NCBI GenBank assembly: GCA_009733715.1
Contig: WMKJ01000067.1
Span: 1-64,000 of the forward strand
Source of the DNA: Herpomyces periplanetae
Taxonomy: Eukaryota > Ascomycota > Laboulbeniomycetes > Herpomycetales > Herpomycetaceae
Length of the DNA: 64,000 nt
Reading direction: 5' to 3'
Part shown: positions 34,543 through 46,264 of the stretch, piece after piece
Position numbering within the stretch: position 1 is the stretch's first letter
How the letters are laid out: the number at the start of each line of letters is the position of its first letter
Program-made: the position numbers and the translations under genes
Notes under the pieces: generated by a model
The model's input: the letters and a program-made list of their open reading frames with translations, nothing else
Told to the model about the DNA's origin: nothing
Database searches by the model: none

Positions 34543-36934
34543 CTAATCTTGTGCGACGTATGCCTGATGTAACGCGTGCCAACCGCCGTTCGAAGAATCG
34601 GCGTTAAGATTATGAGCTCGCAGAATACTAGTTGCAATACGAGATGTATCTCCGGTGTAGCATACGAGGATCAATTTTTTGAAAGATTGTAGCGTTACCA
34701 CGTTTAGTGGGAATGAGGGCTCGTGCAATGAAGTAATAGATGACTTTTGCGATGGTGAGCAATTTGCAACAGTATCAAACTTTGAAGAATCCGAAGGTGA
34801 ATCGCATGACCGGGGTGTTGTCAAAGGTGTTGAACTCTCAGTTGAAGTGGAATGTGGTAAACTGAGGATAGTTGAAGCGGGTGACTGGGTCAAGGGTGTA
34901 GTTAGATTTGTACTGGGTGATTGATCCACCGACATAGTTAAAAGGGTAAGCTTGTCAAGTTTTGACGAAAGTACCTCAGGCATTGCCATGTTGGCATCAA
35001 ACTTTTCCTTGTTCCCAGATGGCGTATTGACGTGTACATTGGCTAATGGATACTTGGTTTCGTTGTCGTTAGCTTGCGTTACCGTTTCTGCCTTATTGGT
35101 AGCTAGAGACTTTGCGGATACGGATAAATTTTTAGTAGAATTATCCACGACTAGCATATCCATCAGCTCAAGCCATTGTTGTCGTAATACTTGCGGGTCA
35201 TCAAATGGACTCGGATCATTAGATTTAAGAGATACCAAGGGTAAATTTATCGAGCCTGGGATATTTTGTGCCGAAAAATCTTCGGGTTGTCGCAAATCAA
35301 TGATGATAAAACCATCACGTAAAATGTTATGTGAGAAGGCTTCCTCAATTAAATCATGAGGATGACGTTCCCAGTCGTCATCGTAACGATAGGTATCCAC
35401 ACCCAACAAAGAGTCATTTTTAATTGAGTTAAAATAAGTATCACCAAGTTTACTGTAATAATCCTCCATATACTGAAAAGGTAAATCACAGCAGATGAAT
35501 ACACAATGAACGCAGCCGTCGGGACCGCGCAGTTCATCTAAAGTTCCTTGGTTCGCTCTCTTTTCGATAAACTGAATTAAGCCTAAACACATGCATGCAC
35601 GTATACGCGCATGCAATAATGGATTAGTATGGCAGATTGAAAGCAGTAACACGCAATCCTAAGAAGGCCGATATAGGAAATTTGGGGGATTGAAGTATAA
35701 AGCTCATAATTGTGTACATACCTTGTAAATTCAGTCCACTTGATGGACCACAAACAATTCCACATCGTGACAACCTTAACGAAAGGCTAAATGCAGACGG
35801 TGATGTGACTTGCTCAACGGTATCAATGGCATCACGCCATGGAAAATTAACGCCCTGAAGTAATTGAAGAGTTCGAGGGCCAGGTACTCGATCACCTGGT
35901 GCTGTACATACCCTGTGAAACAAAGTATGACAATGTATAAGTTAACAATAATTGAATTAAACGGAATAACACAGATATAAACATATTAATGGTCAATAAC
36001 TTACCCTACTCGATGAACAGAAGGTTTATGTTTTTTGAAGTAACAGCCAATCCCAGTCATGGTACCGGAAGTACCCATGCCGGCGCAGACCACAGTTATC
36101 TCGGGCAATTGGCGAAGAATTTGTGGACCAGTCCACTCGTAATGAGCTCTCCAATTCTATTTGGCAATAAGAATGATGCACACACACGCATTGCAATAAA
36201 AGTTAACCTAAACTTACAGCATCGTTGGTATACTGGCAAGGGTTTACTAAATTTGGATTTATTCGAGCGTCATGAGCAGCACGATAAACTCCACCCCGAG
36301 GATCGGAAATATTTGGTTGAGAGGGACCTCCAAATAATGTTCTTGAGTGAAAGAAATGAATGTGCGGGTTTGTATACAAAACCGCGCTCAGTAACAGTTA
36401 GCAAAGTTGAGGTAGGCGTGAAAAATGTGATAGATGGGAAATTGGCTAAACTAACATATTTAAACCAAAGAACTGCAGTAAACGCAGTCGATTAAGATTG
36501 GTCTTATTTGAAACATAAGCATGAGCTTCATTGATGTTGTGGAATATTCGTGCCGCAATCGACATGGACGTTACGGTTGATCCCGAGCTATACTCAACGA
36601 TTGAATAAGGAGATTTTGGGTGAGAATTTGACGTGAAGTTGCCATCATGTACGGATAACGAAGGTATGGAATCCTGAAGAAGTTTTATGGCTGGTAAAGC
36701 TTTAACATTATGAGCGGGCAACATAGTCATCATCTTTGCGTAAATGTGAACGTTTAAATGAGTAAACGAGTTCAATGAATCGGGGATTTCAACGAGAGGA
36801 AGGGGAGGTTGAATATCGGGGTTATAATAATTGCAAAGAGCATCCGGTCCACGGTATACATTTAGATTATTTTGAGTAGGCGTGGATTGAAGGGTAGTAG
36901 TAGTTTGGAAGGGTGGAGAGTGAGAAGAACTCAT
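34543..36934 (-). CDS. Cysteine synthase-like PLP enzyme fused to a rhodanese domain (five exons)
   Basis: Exons 36934-36456, 36341-36218, 36156-36005, 35912-35722 and 35582-34543 join in frame to 661 residues. The PLP beta-family fold reads through: AHNVKALPA (probable PLP lysine), EYSSGSTVTS (substrate loop), LFGGPSQPNISDPRGG, QYTNDANWRAHYEWTGPQIL, VVCAGMGTSGTMTGIG (PLP-phosphate loop), APGDRVPGPRTLQLL and GPSSGLNLQGL. A rhodanese domain follows: GFIIIDLRQPEDFSAQNIPG and, after a Ser/Thr-rich insertion of about 150 residues, VCYTGDTSRIATSILRAHNL with the loop cysteine. This is the fungal cysteine synthase 2 / Mcy1 architecture. The synthase half likely makes cysteine from an activated serine, and the rhodanese half may handle persulfide sulfur. 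The insertion inside the rhodanese domain is unusual. The first intron uses a GTTAGT donor and a CTCAAG acceptor. Confidence 0.88.
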
Positions 36935-39900
36935 GACTGTGGTAGCCGATTAAGCTATACAGACAATGAAGCAGCAGATATTGACAAAAGAAGCCGAGGA
37001 AAAAGGTATCAAAAAGTAGCTAAGTGAGCGTGGAGTCGCACGAGGAGATAAAAAGATAGACGAGGAGAATTTTTGGGTTGTTAACTGGGGAGGACGAGAG
37101 TATATACATAAATCAACAGCAGCAATGCGAGGAGAAGAATATTACTGCGGTAAAAGTGTGAAATATACAGTTTAATTGTGTCAAATTTTGCGAAACGAGT
37201 GAGGCTACTACTACTTGATGAAAGTTATCGGGTATGTGAGCAAAAGGAAACAAATTAATATTATGCGCTCAAATATGCTCTAGTTATTGGCAGGGAAAGT
37301 GGAGGAGAAGTCTGATATTTCGAGTGAGATATTTATCATGACGAGGATGATATTGTAAAGGGAGGGAAAATTTGACAAGGGAGCAATGCGACGATGTGAC
37401 GGAAAACGCTAACAGAGTGTCAGTGTAAGTTGGATAACGTAGTGGGGGCATGAAAATAGGCCGTTGTGAGACGGTATGAGGTGTAAGTGTGTGAGTGTGT
37501 ATAGGCAAAAGCAACAATGAGAAAGCATCATGATAAATTGAATTTATACATTTTGAGATTCTATGGAGGGAGGGTCGTAATGGAAGCGGTGGCAAGGGCC
37601 GAACTAGGGTTTGGTAAGACTAGGTGGGAGAGCGTATTCAATGATAGAGTGTATAGTTAAATTCATATGTAATTTTTCAGGATTATTGGACTAGATACAA
37701 AAGGAATCTGGTTAAAGGGAAGAAAAATACAAACAGATGACTCGCAGCTGACATTAAACAATGATCTGGTTTAAGGCGGATAACTGTACGTTTGTTCAGT
37801 TGGGATAGGCCTGCTGCCTCACGTATACGCTTGATTGCCTTGAAGTTATAGTGATTGGGTTTGTAGTATGTACGTGGTCAGTATGAGGGTGAATAGATGA
37901 TAACTCGGCGGGATTGTGAATGCGAGTGCTTACTAGCGTATTGAAGAAAAAAGGGATAAGTTAGAAGAAACAGCGTGTATGGGGTAAGGTTTTTGGTAAA
38001 ACTTAGAAGAAGCTACAAGCCGCACGTAAAGTTAACAGTATATGCTACAATAATAATTTCTGAAACGGGGGTGAGAGAAAGGTGCTGCATTAAAGGCTTG
38101 AGCTACGCTTCCGTTGTTGAACGGGAAAATTCGACCGTTTGTGCAGCATGTAACTGTTGGTTTTGGTGGTTCAAACGAGTACGTTATGGACAACAAATTT
38201 CCTTGAAGTATCAGGTGAATTGTACAAGGGAATAAAATCTTTGTGTATTTGATTATTTAGTCTAGTTTTGTTTAACATTAAAAGGTAACCTAACGAAGAG
38301 GATACATTAATCTAACAAAGATAGCAAAGGAAATGCACGGTCATTAGGTATTAAGTATAAAAGCATGTCAAAGCGGTATAAGTGTAATCAGACAAGATTT
38401 TGCAACTTTGAAGTTAACTTCAGCCATAATCAGTTCAAAATACCTTGAACTGACACACGGAAGTACGGAAGCATGACAATTCATACCCGATGAATTATGC
38501 ACACCAGTTGCCTAAATTGTGCAATCAACGTCACGACCAAGACGACAACTGGAAACCAAAGTAATGATTATTGGGTAAGGTCACTTAACAATTTGGTGCA
38601 TAGTGCACTACAATCGTACAATAATATGATTTAATTCTATACAATTGCTGTAAAAAAAGATTTTACGTCAATTTGCCTGATTCTCCTACGCTCCTTCCCT
38701 CCGCCACTACGACCGTTTTCCCCCAACAAAGACCAGATGAAGGAGCGTCTTGATTGGGAAAGTGACCTTGAGGACAAGACGAGACGAAGCGATGAAAAAA
38801 AAGCAATGTTCAGCCCTACGGGCATCTCGTGTCGAGTCTTGATATGGAAGTTTGGGGGTGGAGTAATGAAAAGGTAATGATCTAAAAAGAGGTGCAGGCG
38901 AAATGATGAAGTGCAGGCATGTAGAGATTGGTAGAGGGGTATTTTTGGCCGAGTTTAGAGTGTTGGGTTTATGGAAATTTATAATAAATCCAGATTTCAT
39001 TAACAAAACTATTTGGGTTAAAATATTTTACAAATGTGATTAACAAGCTGCTAGATATATTGGGATTGGATAGAGTGTGAACAGATTGTTTACGATAATT
39101 ATAGCCTTGGGAGTTAACGAAGCAACGTGTGTTGTGGTTGGTATAGGGTTAACCAGTTTGTGGAGGTATCTTTAACTGAGTATTCAAGTGAGCACGTACG
39201 TACATATGCACACACGCACAAATTTACCCTAGGACTTCGCTCATGTACCGTCGTAGTGCATACATATTCCCCCATGCCTAGCTTGCTGGCTTCATACAGT
39301 ATGACGTTGTGGGACATTTTTTAAGCGAGAGGTAAGAATTAGGTCTAGTTAAAAGTATCTTAATTAATCAAAGTTTAGGTGTATTAAGGGTACAGATAAA
39401 TCGTCAACATGCAAGCCATAAAGTTTTACAATAACATAATGGATGAATAGTAAACATATTTAAACGGAAGCATACGGCAAGTTATTTTTGCCATTTAACT
39501 CGTGATAAAACCAAAATTGTTGACTATAACCATCATTAGTTGGTTTACCTACCTACTTTCATCCACGTACTAAGTAAATTCAACCATTTGTTTAATTCAC
39601 GGACATACATAGTAGCGGCAGTGATAGCGCTGACATTGTTCCAATCTATCTAGTAACACACTCGCTCATGTTGCACAGTATGGTTGCCTAGCGTCATCAT
39701 GACATGTAAGAGTGAGGCATGTCATAAAATGTCTAGCATACGTACCATATAATCGTGTATCCAGCCCATCCTTGGTATTAAAATTCAAACAATCACAAAT
39801 GCATGTATTGTCGGCACCCCGCTCGCAGGAACATTATTTTCGTTGCACGTGATAGCCCAAAAAGACATTCCTCGGCTCAAAAGGCTTCGTTAAGTGCCAA

Positions 39901-40363
39901 TTGGTTTGTTACCTTGGAGATATGCATGCTTGCAAGCAATTCCTTCAGGAAATATCAATTCTGCGATATCTTTATCACCTTGTCCAGGTATCGACTTTTA
40001 TGAGAGTAAACTTGATGATTTAGTTGATCGGACTGATCCCCACATATTATATTGTACGGTACCGTATCTTGCGGATTACCAATATAACAGCGTCGACTAC
40101 GATCATCAAGTGTATGTGGAAGGGTACCGTGAAAAAGCTAATAAGTCATCGAGACAGGGTGCATGTACGGCTAAAGCTCATTTTTTGGATTATTTGCTTG
40201 ATAAGTTACATTATTTACCGATAACATTAATTATCCTATTTCTCTTCAACTTTGTTCGCCTTTTTATCCTTTCATATTTCTCGGAGTAAGGAATTAGCAA
40301 CTTGTTAATTGTGCTTCTACCTTGAATTAAACAGGCTCGGGTTACTTTCATCCCCATGCTATC
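36935..40363. other. Long intergenic region, divergent promoters
   Basis: A shared 3.4-kb upstream region between the cysteine synthase gene (-) and the MFS gene (+). A single CACGTG lies near 39847. A 131-codon + frame at 39894-40289 has no recognisable features and runs up to just before the MFS start; I do not call it. Nothing else is supported. Confidence 0.5.
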
Positions 40364-42861
40364 ATGTCAAATCCAGCTGGATCAACATCTGTGCAATCCC
40401 CTCCGGAGTTCAATGAACAAACTAATTATTTGCCCGTTCGACGGGTCGTCGTAGTAAGTGCTGGCGGTTCATCAACTCTCACATGTTCAAATTCTTCGGG
40501 ATAATTTGTAGATGTACGTGTGTGTGCGTGCGTGCGTGTCTACTAATCCATTTGAACAGATTTTTTTGTCCATGGCAACTGTGGACCTCGTTACATTAAT
40601 TGATCAAACCACTCTCGCCGTCGCCCTACCCATTATTGCCGCGGAGTTGAACTCTGAGCGCCTAAGTGCATGGGTCGTAAGCTCTTATTTTCTAACTTCA
40701 ACATCCTTCCAATTAATGTACGGACGTCTGTCGGATATTTGGTCTCGAAAGTATATTTTACTTCTTGGTTTGTTCATCTTTTTTATCGGCTCACTATGTG
40801 CTTCACTGGCTACCACAACATGGCAACTCATCATCTTTCGTGGTTTCACCGGTATCGGTGGAGGGGGCATTTTCAGTATTGCTCAAATGATTATAAGTGA
40901 CATTGTACCTCTGCGTCAGCGTGGAAAGTATCAAGGAATTATGGTTCGTAGTATACTATCACATTCGTTTCCACCTTTTCTAATTTGCTCGGCTCCTTAC
41001 TCAGGGTGCTGTTAATGTATTGTCTAATGGTGTTGGCCCTGTACTCGGAGGTGCCATTGCTTCACGCGGTTTTGGCTCATGGTAATTCATTTGCGATACA
41101 TTATCCGTTTATCTTTATAAATTTTCTCTAACTTAATGACCAGGCGCTGGATATTCCGGTTAAACCTTCTACTGGCATGCATTAGCGCAATATTCATCAT
41201 CTTTATAACACCGTTAAGAAAAGTTGAAGGTCACTGGCGTAGGTAAGGCAATGCTTCTCATCTTTTGTGCTTCAAACTCACTAACTTAACCTTTTCAAAT
41301 ATTTAGGAAACTTGCCGCAATCGACTTCTTTGGAGTGTTGCTGGCTCTCGTCAGCTCGTTCCTCCTAGTTGTATGTTTACCTCACTCCTCTTCCCGAATC
41401 TTATCACTTATCCAAACTTTCACCTACTCACTTTAACTTTCTATCCTTAGTTGGGAATCATTTGGGCGGGCGCTGAATATCCTTGGAATTCTCCGCAAGT
41501 CTTGGGGACTATTATCGGAGGTTTCGCAACCGGCGTAGCCTTTGTCCTTTGGCAATGGAAAGGTGCCCGTTTACCAATTCTTCCGTGTGAGTTAACTCTC
41601 ATTCTCCAAGTGTGCATTGTGGCATTAATATTTTGATTAACCTTAGTATCCATCTTCCGAACTCGACTTGTAAATGGTGCAATCATAACCATCTTCGTCT
41701 CTGGTTGGAATACACTTGTTCAACTGTATTACATCCCTTCCTTTTATCAACTTGTTTACGGCTACAGTCCCGTTCGTTCTGGCCTATTACTTTTACCGTT
41801 AACGGTGGCTGGAACAGTCTTCAGCACTATTGGCGGGGTAATTGTGGCATGGACTGGACGATATCGTGTAAGTGATAATCCGTATCATCACCATCAGCAC
41901 CATACTCACTCAATTGCTTCGGCATCATTTCCGACTGACGAAACTCCAGGAATGCATTCTCATTGGTTGGGCTCTCTGGGCAGTCAGCTTAGGTTTATTC
42001 TCGTCCCTAAGCGAATCATCCAGCGTTTCTAAACAAGTTAGCTATGCCGTACTGATTGGTGTAGGACTAGGCTTTACAATGCAACCGTAGGTTTAAATTT
42101 GCAACAGCAATCAGCCAAGGATTCCGGCAATCGACTACTAATTTTATCACTAATATTTCATCTTCCAGTGCACTGATTGCTATTCAAGCCGGGGTAGCCC
42201 GTTTTGAAATGGCCGTCGTAACGGGCGTTCGAAGGTAAGTTTACAACGCATGCTCACCGGCGGATAACATACCCTGCCATTGATATCGCTTTCAAGAGCT
42301 GTCCTTGTTGATCACACCCGTATTGTGTCCAGTCACTAACCCAAATATCACAGTTTTGCTCGAAACCTAAGCGGGACACTGGGAGTTGCTGTAGCGAATA
42401 CGATAATGTTAGTATATTTATTACACGTTTTGTTCAAACTTTTACCAAATATGCACATGCTAATAATTTAATATTCCTGCAGAATTAATCTCTTTAAGAG
42501 TAAACTTAAGTATATCCCCGGCTTAACGGCTCGGGATATCCGAGAATTAGCGAGAAAACCTCGTCAAGGTTTAAAGGAATTCCGTCATACGATAGCCCAG
42601 CACTCCAACTTTAGCGATCAAGCAATTGCTAGTATTGAAAGTGAAATCCTTCAATCTTATCGCAGTAGCTTCCGAGTAGTATTTATGATTTCTGCTGGTT
42701 TAGCAACGATTGGGTTTTTTGCGGCGTTATTCCTAATGCCACAAGTGTCACTTTCACGTCCGGACGAAGATCAGTATAAACAGAAAGGTAAAGCTATAAC
42801 CAATAATGAAAAATCGAGTCCTCCATACGATAAAGAAAAGGCTACCGATTCCGCCGTGTAG
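40364..42861 (+). CDS. MFS multidrug:H+ antiporter, DHA2 (14-TM) family, 11 exons
   Basis: Exons: 40364-40453, 40560-40943, 41005-41081, 41144-41242, 41307-41370, 41451-41586, 41647-41867, 41950-42086, 42169-42234, 42354-42407 and 42483-42861. All ten junctions keep the frame, giving 568 residues. Introns are 61-118 nt with branch sites such as CTAAC and CTAAT. Family marks: LIDQTTLAVALPIIAAEL (helix 1), QLMYGRLSDIWSRKY (motif A), IIFRGFTGIGGGGIFSIAQM (helix 4), RGKYQGIMGAVNVLSNGVGP and VLGGAIA (motif C region), RRSFARNLSGTLGVAVANTI near helix 13. It is likely a plasma or vacuolar membrane exporter of drugs or basic amino acids driven by protons. The substrate cannot be read from the sequence. 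The start gives a short hydrophilic N terminus (MSNPAGSTSVQSPPEFNE), normal for the family. Confidence 0.93.
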
Positions 42862-43340
42862 CGGCGCCATATTACTCGACTGTTTTGCGCGCCGGTACCC
42901 ACACAATTAATATCACCGGGTATTTTCATGCTCACATCCTTGAATAAAGGGCTGCATATAATCATTTATATTTTTTCCCGTTTTCGGGGTATAAATGCGC
43001 TAATCTGTTTATACGTACGCATGAGTACGCGTATTCGCATATGCACATGTTTATAATGCTTGAGATTTCGGGACAACAAGAAGATTATAATCCCTTAATA
43101 TTCCATGAAAGGGTTGTGATCATCCTGCCGTAGCATACAGTTGAAACCGATTAGCTGATGAAAACGCAAGGGTAAAGTGTATTGGTGGAAGAGAACTTGG
43201 ATTGAGTAGCAGGAAATAAGAGTCTGCGAACAGGACGCCGTGTTATAATTAGCTAATGTACAAGAGTAGGCGAGTGGGGTGAAATGGAGTGAACTGCGTG
43301 GAATAGTGCAGCTAAAACGAGGTGTTAGGAAGCGAGATGA
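42862..43340. other. Convergent 3' flanks
   Basis: Lies between the 3' ends of the MFS and Sec61 beta genes. No coding signal is seen; it contains short alternating tracts near 43010-43050. Confidence 0.6.
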
Positions 43341-44111
43341 TTAGACCATAAAGTAGCGGGTAATTTTAGCGAGAACTATGTAAATTTGGCAATAGTTAGT
43401 CTGGGAGAGCCTAGGCACTAGGAGTATGAGAAAGAAAGGATGGAATAAGTGAGACAGGTGGAAAGGTCAACTTACCATGTAGCATGATAACACTGGCAAT
43501 GAAGCTTATAGAAAGAACCATGACGACAACGGGGTCAACGCTTAAACCCGGGGAATCATCAGTATATAATTCTGTGTGAAAGCGGGCGTACGACAGGGTA
43601 CTCGCCGGTATATGTTAATCATGATAATTTGGTGGGGGCCTTGACACTGAGAAAAATGTGAAATGGACAAAGGTACGATATGCCAGCAGCTGTAAGAATA
43701 AGTTTAACAAACGTACTTAACATTGTACTACTACTTCCACCTGCACCGGCAGCTCGTGTGCTGTTTGGTCGGGTATTAGCTACACGTTCCGTACGCAGAC
43801 TCGCGGCTTTACGCCTGATAACAGCGGCAGGACCACCAGGAGGTTTAGCCGAGCTGGAAAGTATTGTTCCCGAGCTCGAAGTAGCAGAATTCGACGTTTG
43901 ACCGGTCGAACGTCCAGGTATGTTCAAACCACTGGCCGTAGCCGTGGCTGAACCGAGTAAATCATCACCCGATGATTCCGACGACTAGCATGTATCATCA
44001 CGTTATCTCATTTAGTTAGAATATTGTTTATGTGAACGCGTAAATGTTAGCCTGATCATAGTAATCTGGTAACCATAATCGGTAACTCAATTAAATAGAT
44101 CGACTTACCAT
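43341..44111 (-). CDS. SBH1: Sec61 beta subunit of the ER translocon (four exons)
   Basis: Exons 44111-44109, 43984-43717, 43571-43476 and 43375-43341 join in frame to 133 residues. The first coding exon holds only the ATG; the GTAAGT donor follows immediately and the next exon begins [12 protein letters not shown]. Family marks: [40 protein letters not shown], then exon 3 gives [20 protein letters not shown] and the single tail-anchor helix. The short last exon encodes [11 protein letters not shown] and stops, like the luminal tail of fungal Sbh1. The protein is the tail-anchored subunit of the Sec61 channel. Exons 2-3 are very secure. Exon 1 and the last exon rest on splice signals and reading frame. 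Confidence 0.9.
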
Positions 44112-44796
44112 TATAATAATGGGATAGTAGGATAGTTTGAATCTATTTTCAATTAATCCTTTAAACTACCAAGTAACAAGACAAATCCAAAAGCTCGTTA
44201 AATAAAAAAAACGATGTTTAGTATTACCAAAATATCACTGTTTAATACACAAAAACACCCTTGAATTATTTGACGATAAATTAAATTAGGAAGATTCCCG
44301 TATGAGGAGTAAATTACATTTACCCAAGGGGAAAATAGACCTTTGATCAGTCCAAACTGTAAAAAGCGTTTCTCAAAAACAGTCTTAACAATCCATCGTA
44401 AACTTTGCCTCGTTTGCAAAATTTTCGCGTTGGACGCATTTGCATCACGTGCTCTCCAATACTCCGACGTTTAGCCGGCGCGTTGGTTTGGCGGCGGATG
44501 GGACGAAGCGGCTTAATTTGATGCGCTGTATTGCCCTGTTGCGTACAAAATACAATGCGCTGCTATCTCCGGTCTCCGATACAGTTCGTTTTATAAAATT
44601 ACATCTTCCCTACCAATCTTACACTCCTCTCGGGAAATTTTAAACTACTGCTTTCATGTACTCTTGGCCCCCTAAGGTGTATTAATTGCCTCTCCGGTCC
44701 GTGGTTATGTGCTCACTCTACGTCAGTCCTTCATAGCATGGCAAGACAAGCTCTATTTGATGGTTTAATGTTGGGATTCCAAAACATGGATAAACT

Positions 44797-44876
44797 TAGG
44801 TTAAATTAAGTTAGACCAGAATAGGGTAGGGTAAACTAGGTTCGAATAATTCGGGTTAAACTAGGCTGAACTAACC
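44797..44876. repeat. Degenerate GGTTAAACTAG repeat
   Basis: Tandem variants such as TAGGTTAAATTAAG, GGGTAAACTAGG and GGGTTAAACTAGG. No exact unit. Confidence 0.45.
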
Positions 44877-45932
44877 TTTTTGCTAGTCGGCATCTTTTTA
44901 TATATCATCGGCATACAACAACTTAACCGCAAATACCACAAAATACACAGTTTACCCTTTTAAAAATCAATTGGTTTACCCGTAAGCATCACTACAACAG
45001 TGCAAATATCTATTCATTTAACGTAAGACGTTCCCTCTTCTTGTAATATCAGAAACAAGTATCGTATAACTGTACGCTTTCACATACCCTTAACGGCAAT
45101 TCTATCCACCAATACACAGCTTTCGCGTCGTTGCCTTTTTAACTAGTCAGGCTTGGGCATATAATACGTTTTTTGGATCTTTGTTAAAGCGTAATCCTCC
45201 GCAGAATCGCGCTTATTTTCGTTCGCCAGTCTGACCAAAATTCCAAGTCACCGGTTAATCTGTTTCTTTGTACTTGTGATCGTCTAATTACCACCAATTA
45301 TCGCTTGCCAATCAACCCTTAGTTCCGCATGTATACGATACGGTGACAAATGCTCTACGATCACTTTGGCCTAGTGTATAATGAATGCTGAGTCTTTGTA
45401 TCCTTGAAATATCAACTTGAACTGCCTTATCGGCACAAGAATCCTGCTACTCTAAGTAACGTTATTCTCATAGGAGCATTTTAGCATTGCGTAATTGCAA
45501 ATTTCGCATCCGTATAAGTAACAAAATCACCTATAATCTTTCGAATCAGTGCCATTGCATGCATGCGTACGTACACCGATTAGCACATTACCATTTGCAG
45601 TATCACACCACCCCGCAATCGGACAGTTTAGAGTCATTAAGATAACCAGTTTACACGTTACAGTATAGTAAAGTGTAAGCGTACAAGTTTATCAGGTGGT
45701 AGAGTTAAAGTAGACTGAAAACTTTTATACGGTCTAGATTTCCATTTTAAAGGATAAATCAGACAAAAGTTACACGGAAAATTGGCAGAATTAATGCTCC
45801 ATAGTATAAGTTTCATCCAACGAAACAAATAAACATCACCGAAACAAATCCCGAACCGAGTTTGCGTATGCTCACGCACGTTTAACAGAGTATATGTTAA
45901 CACGATGCAAATTTCCTGGACAATTAACTCGA

Positions 45933-45960
45933 CCCAGACCCAAACCCAAACCCAACCCGA
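45933..45960. repeat. ACCCAA/ACCCAG short tandem repeat
   Basis: Four to five units of ACCCA(A/G)(A/C). Telomere-like in composition but far too short and internal to be a telomere. Confidence 0.5.
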
Positions 45961-46264
45961 AAATCTAATCAATCTGACGAAGAACACTGATAAAAGTGTA
46001 AGTGTTGTTGGAAACTTATCCCAATGCATGAACGACGAGAGAACCGAGCAAAGCTATACACGAAGGCTCCTCGAAGTATATTAAGCGCAGTTAACCAGCC
46101 CCACACACTTTAACGCTGCCGTATTAAGCATTAACGGAACAGGACCGACATATCGCACTGTACGCTACGATGATAGAATGGAATGAAGAAGAAAGGGTAC
46201 GGATGTATGTGAAAAGGTACGAAAGCCCCAGTGAGTTTAACGGGTTAGTTGATCCATAAAACGG

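Larger units (their letters stand above)
44112..46264. other. Intergenic region with telomere-like short repeats
   Basis: Upstream of Sec61 beta (single CACGTG at 44446) and downstream of the next gene. Contains a degenerate GGTTAAACTAG-type repeat at 44797-44876 and ACCCAA repeats at 45933-45960. A 123-codon minus frame at 45658-46029 looks spurious. Confidence 0.5.

Noticed and set aside
35989-36495. 168-codon + strand ORF
   Set aside because: Antisense to the cysteine synthase exons, whose motifs read correctly on the minus strand.
39894-40289. 131-codon + frame upstream of the MFS gene
   Set aside because: No domain-like sequence, no partner exons, and it lies where the MFS promoter is expected. 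Kept only as a note.
45658-46029. 123-codon minus frame
   Set aside because: Includes a Trp/Val run created by the ACCCAA repeat; no recognisable domain or splice partners.
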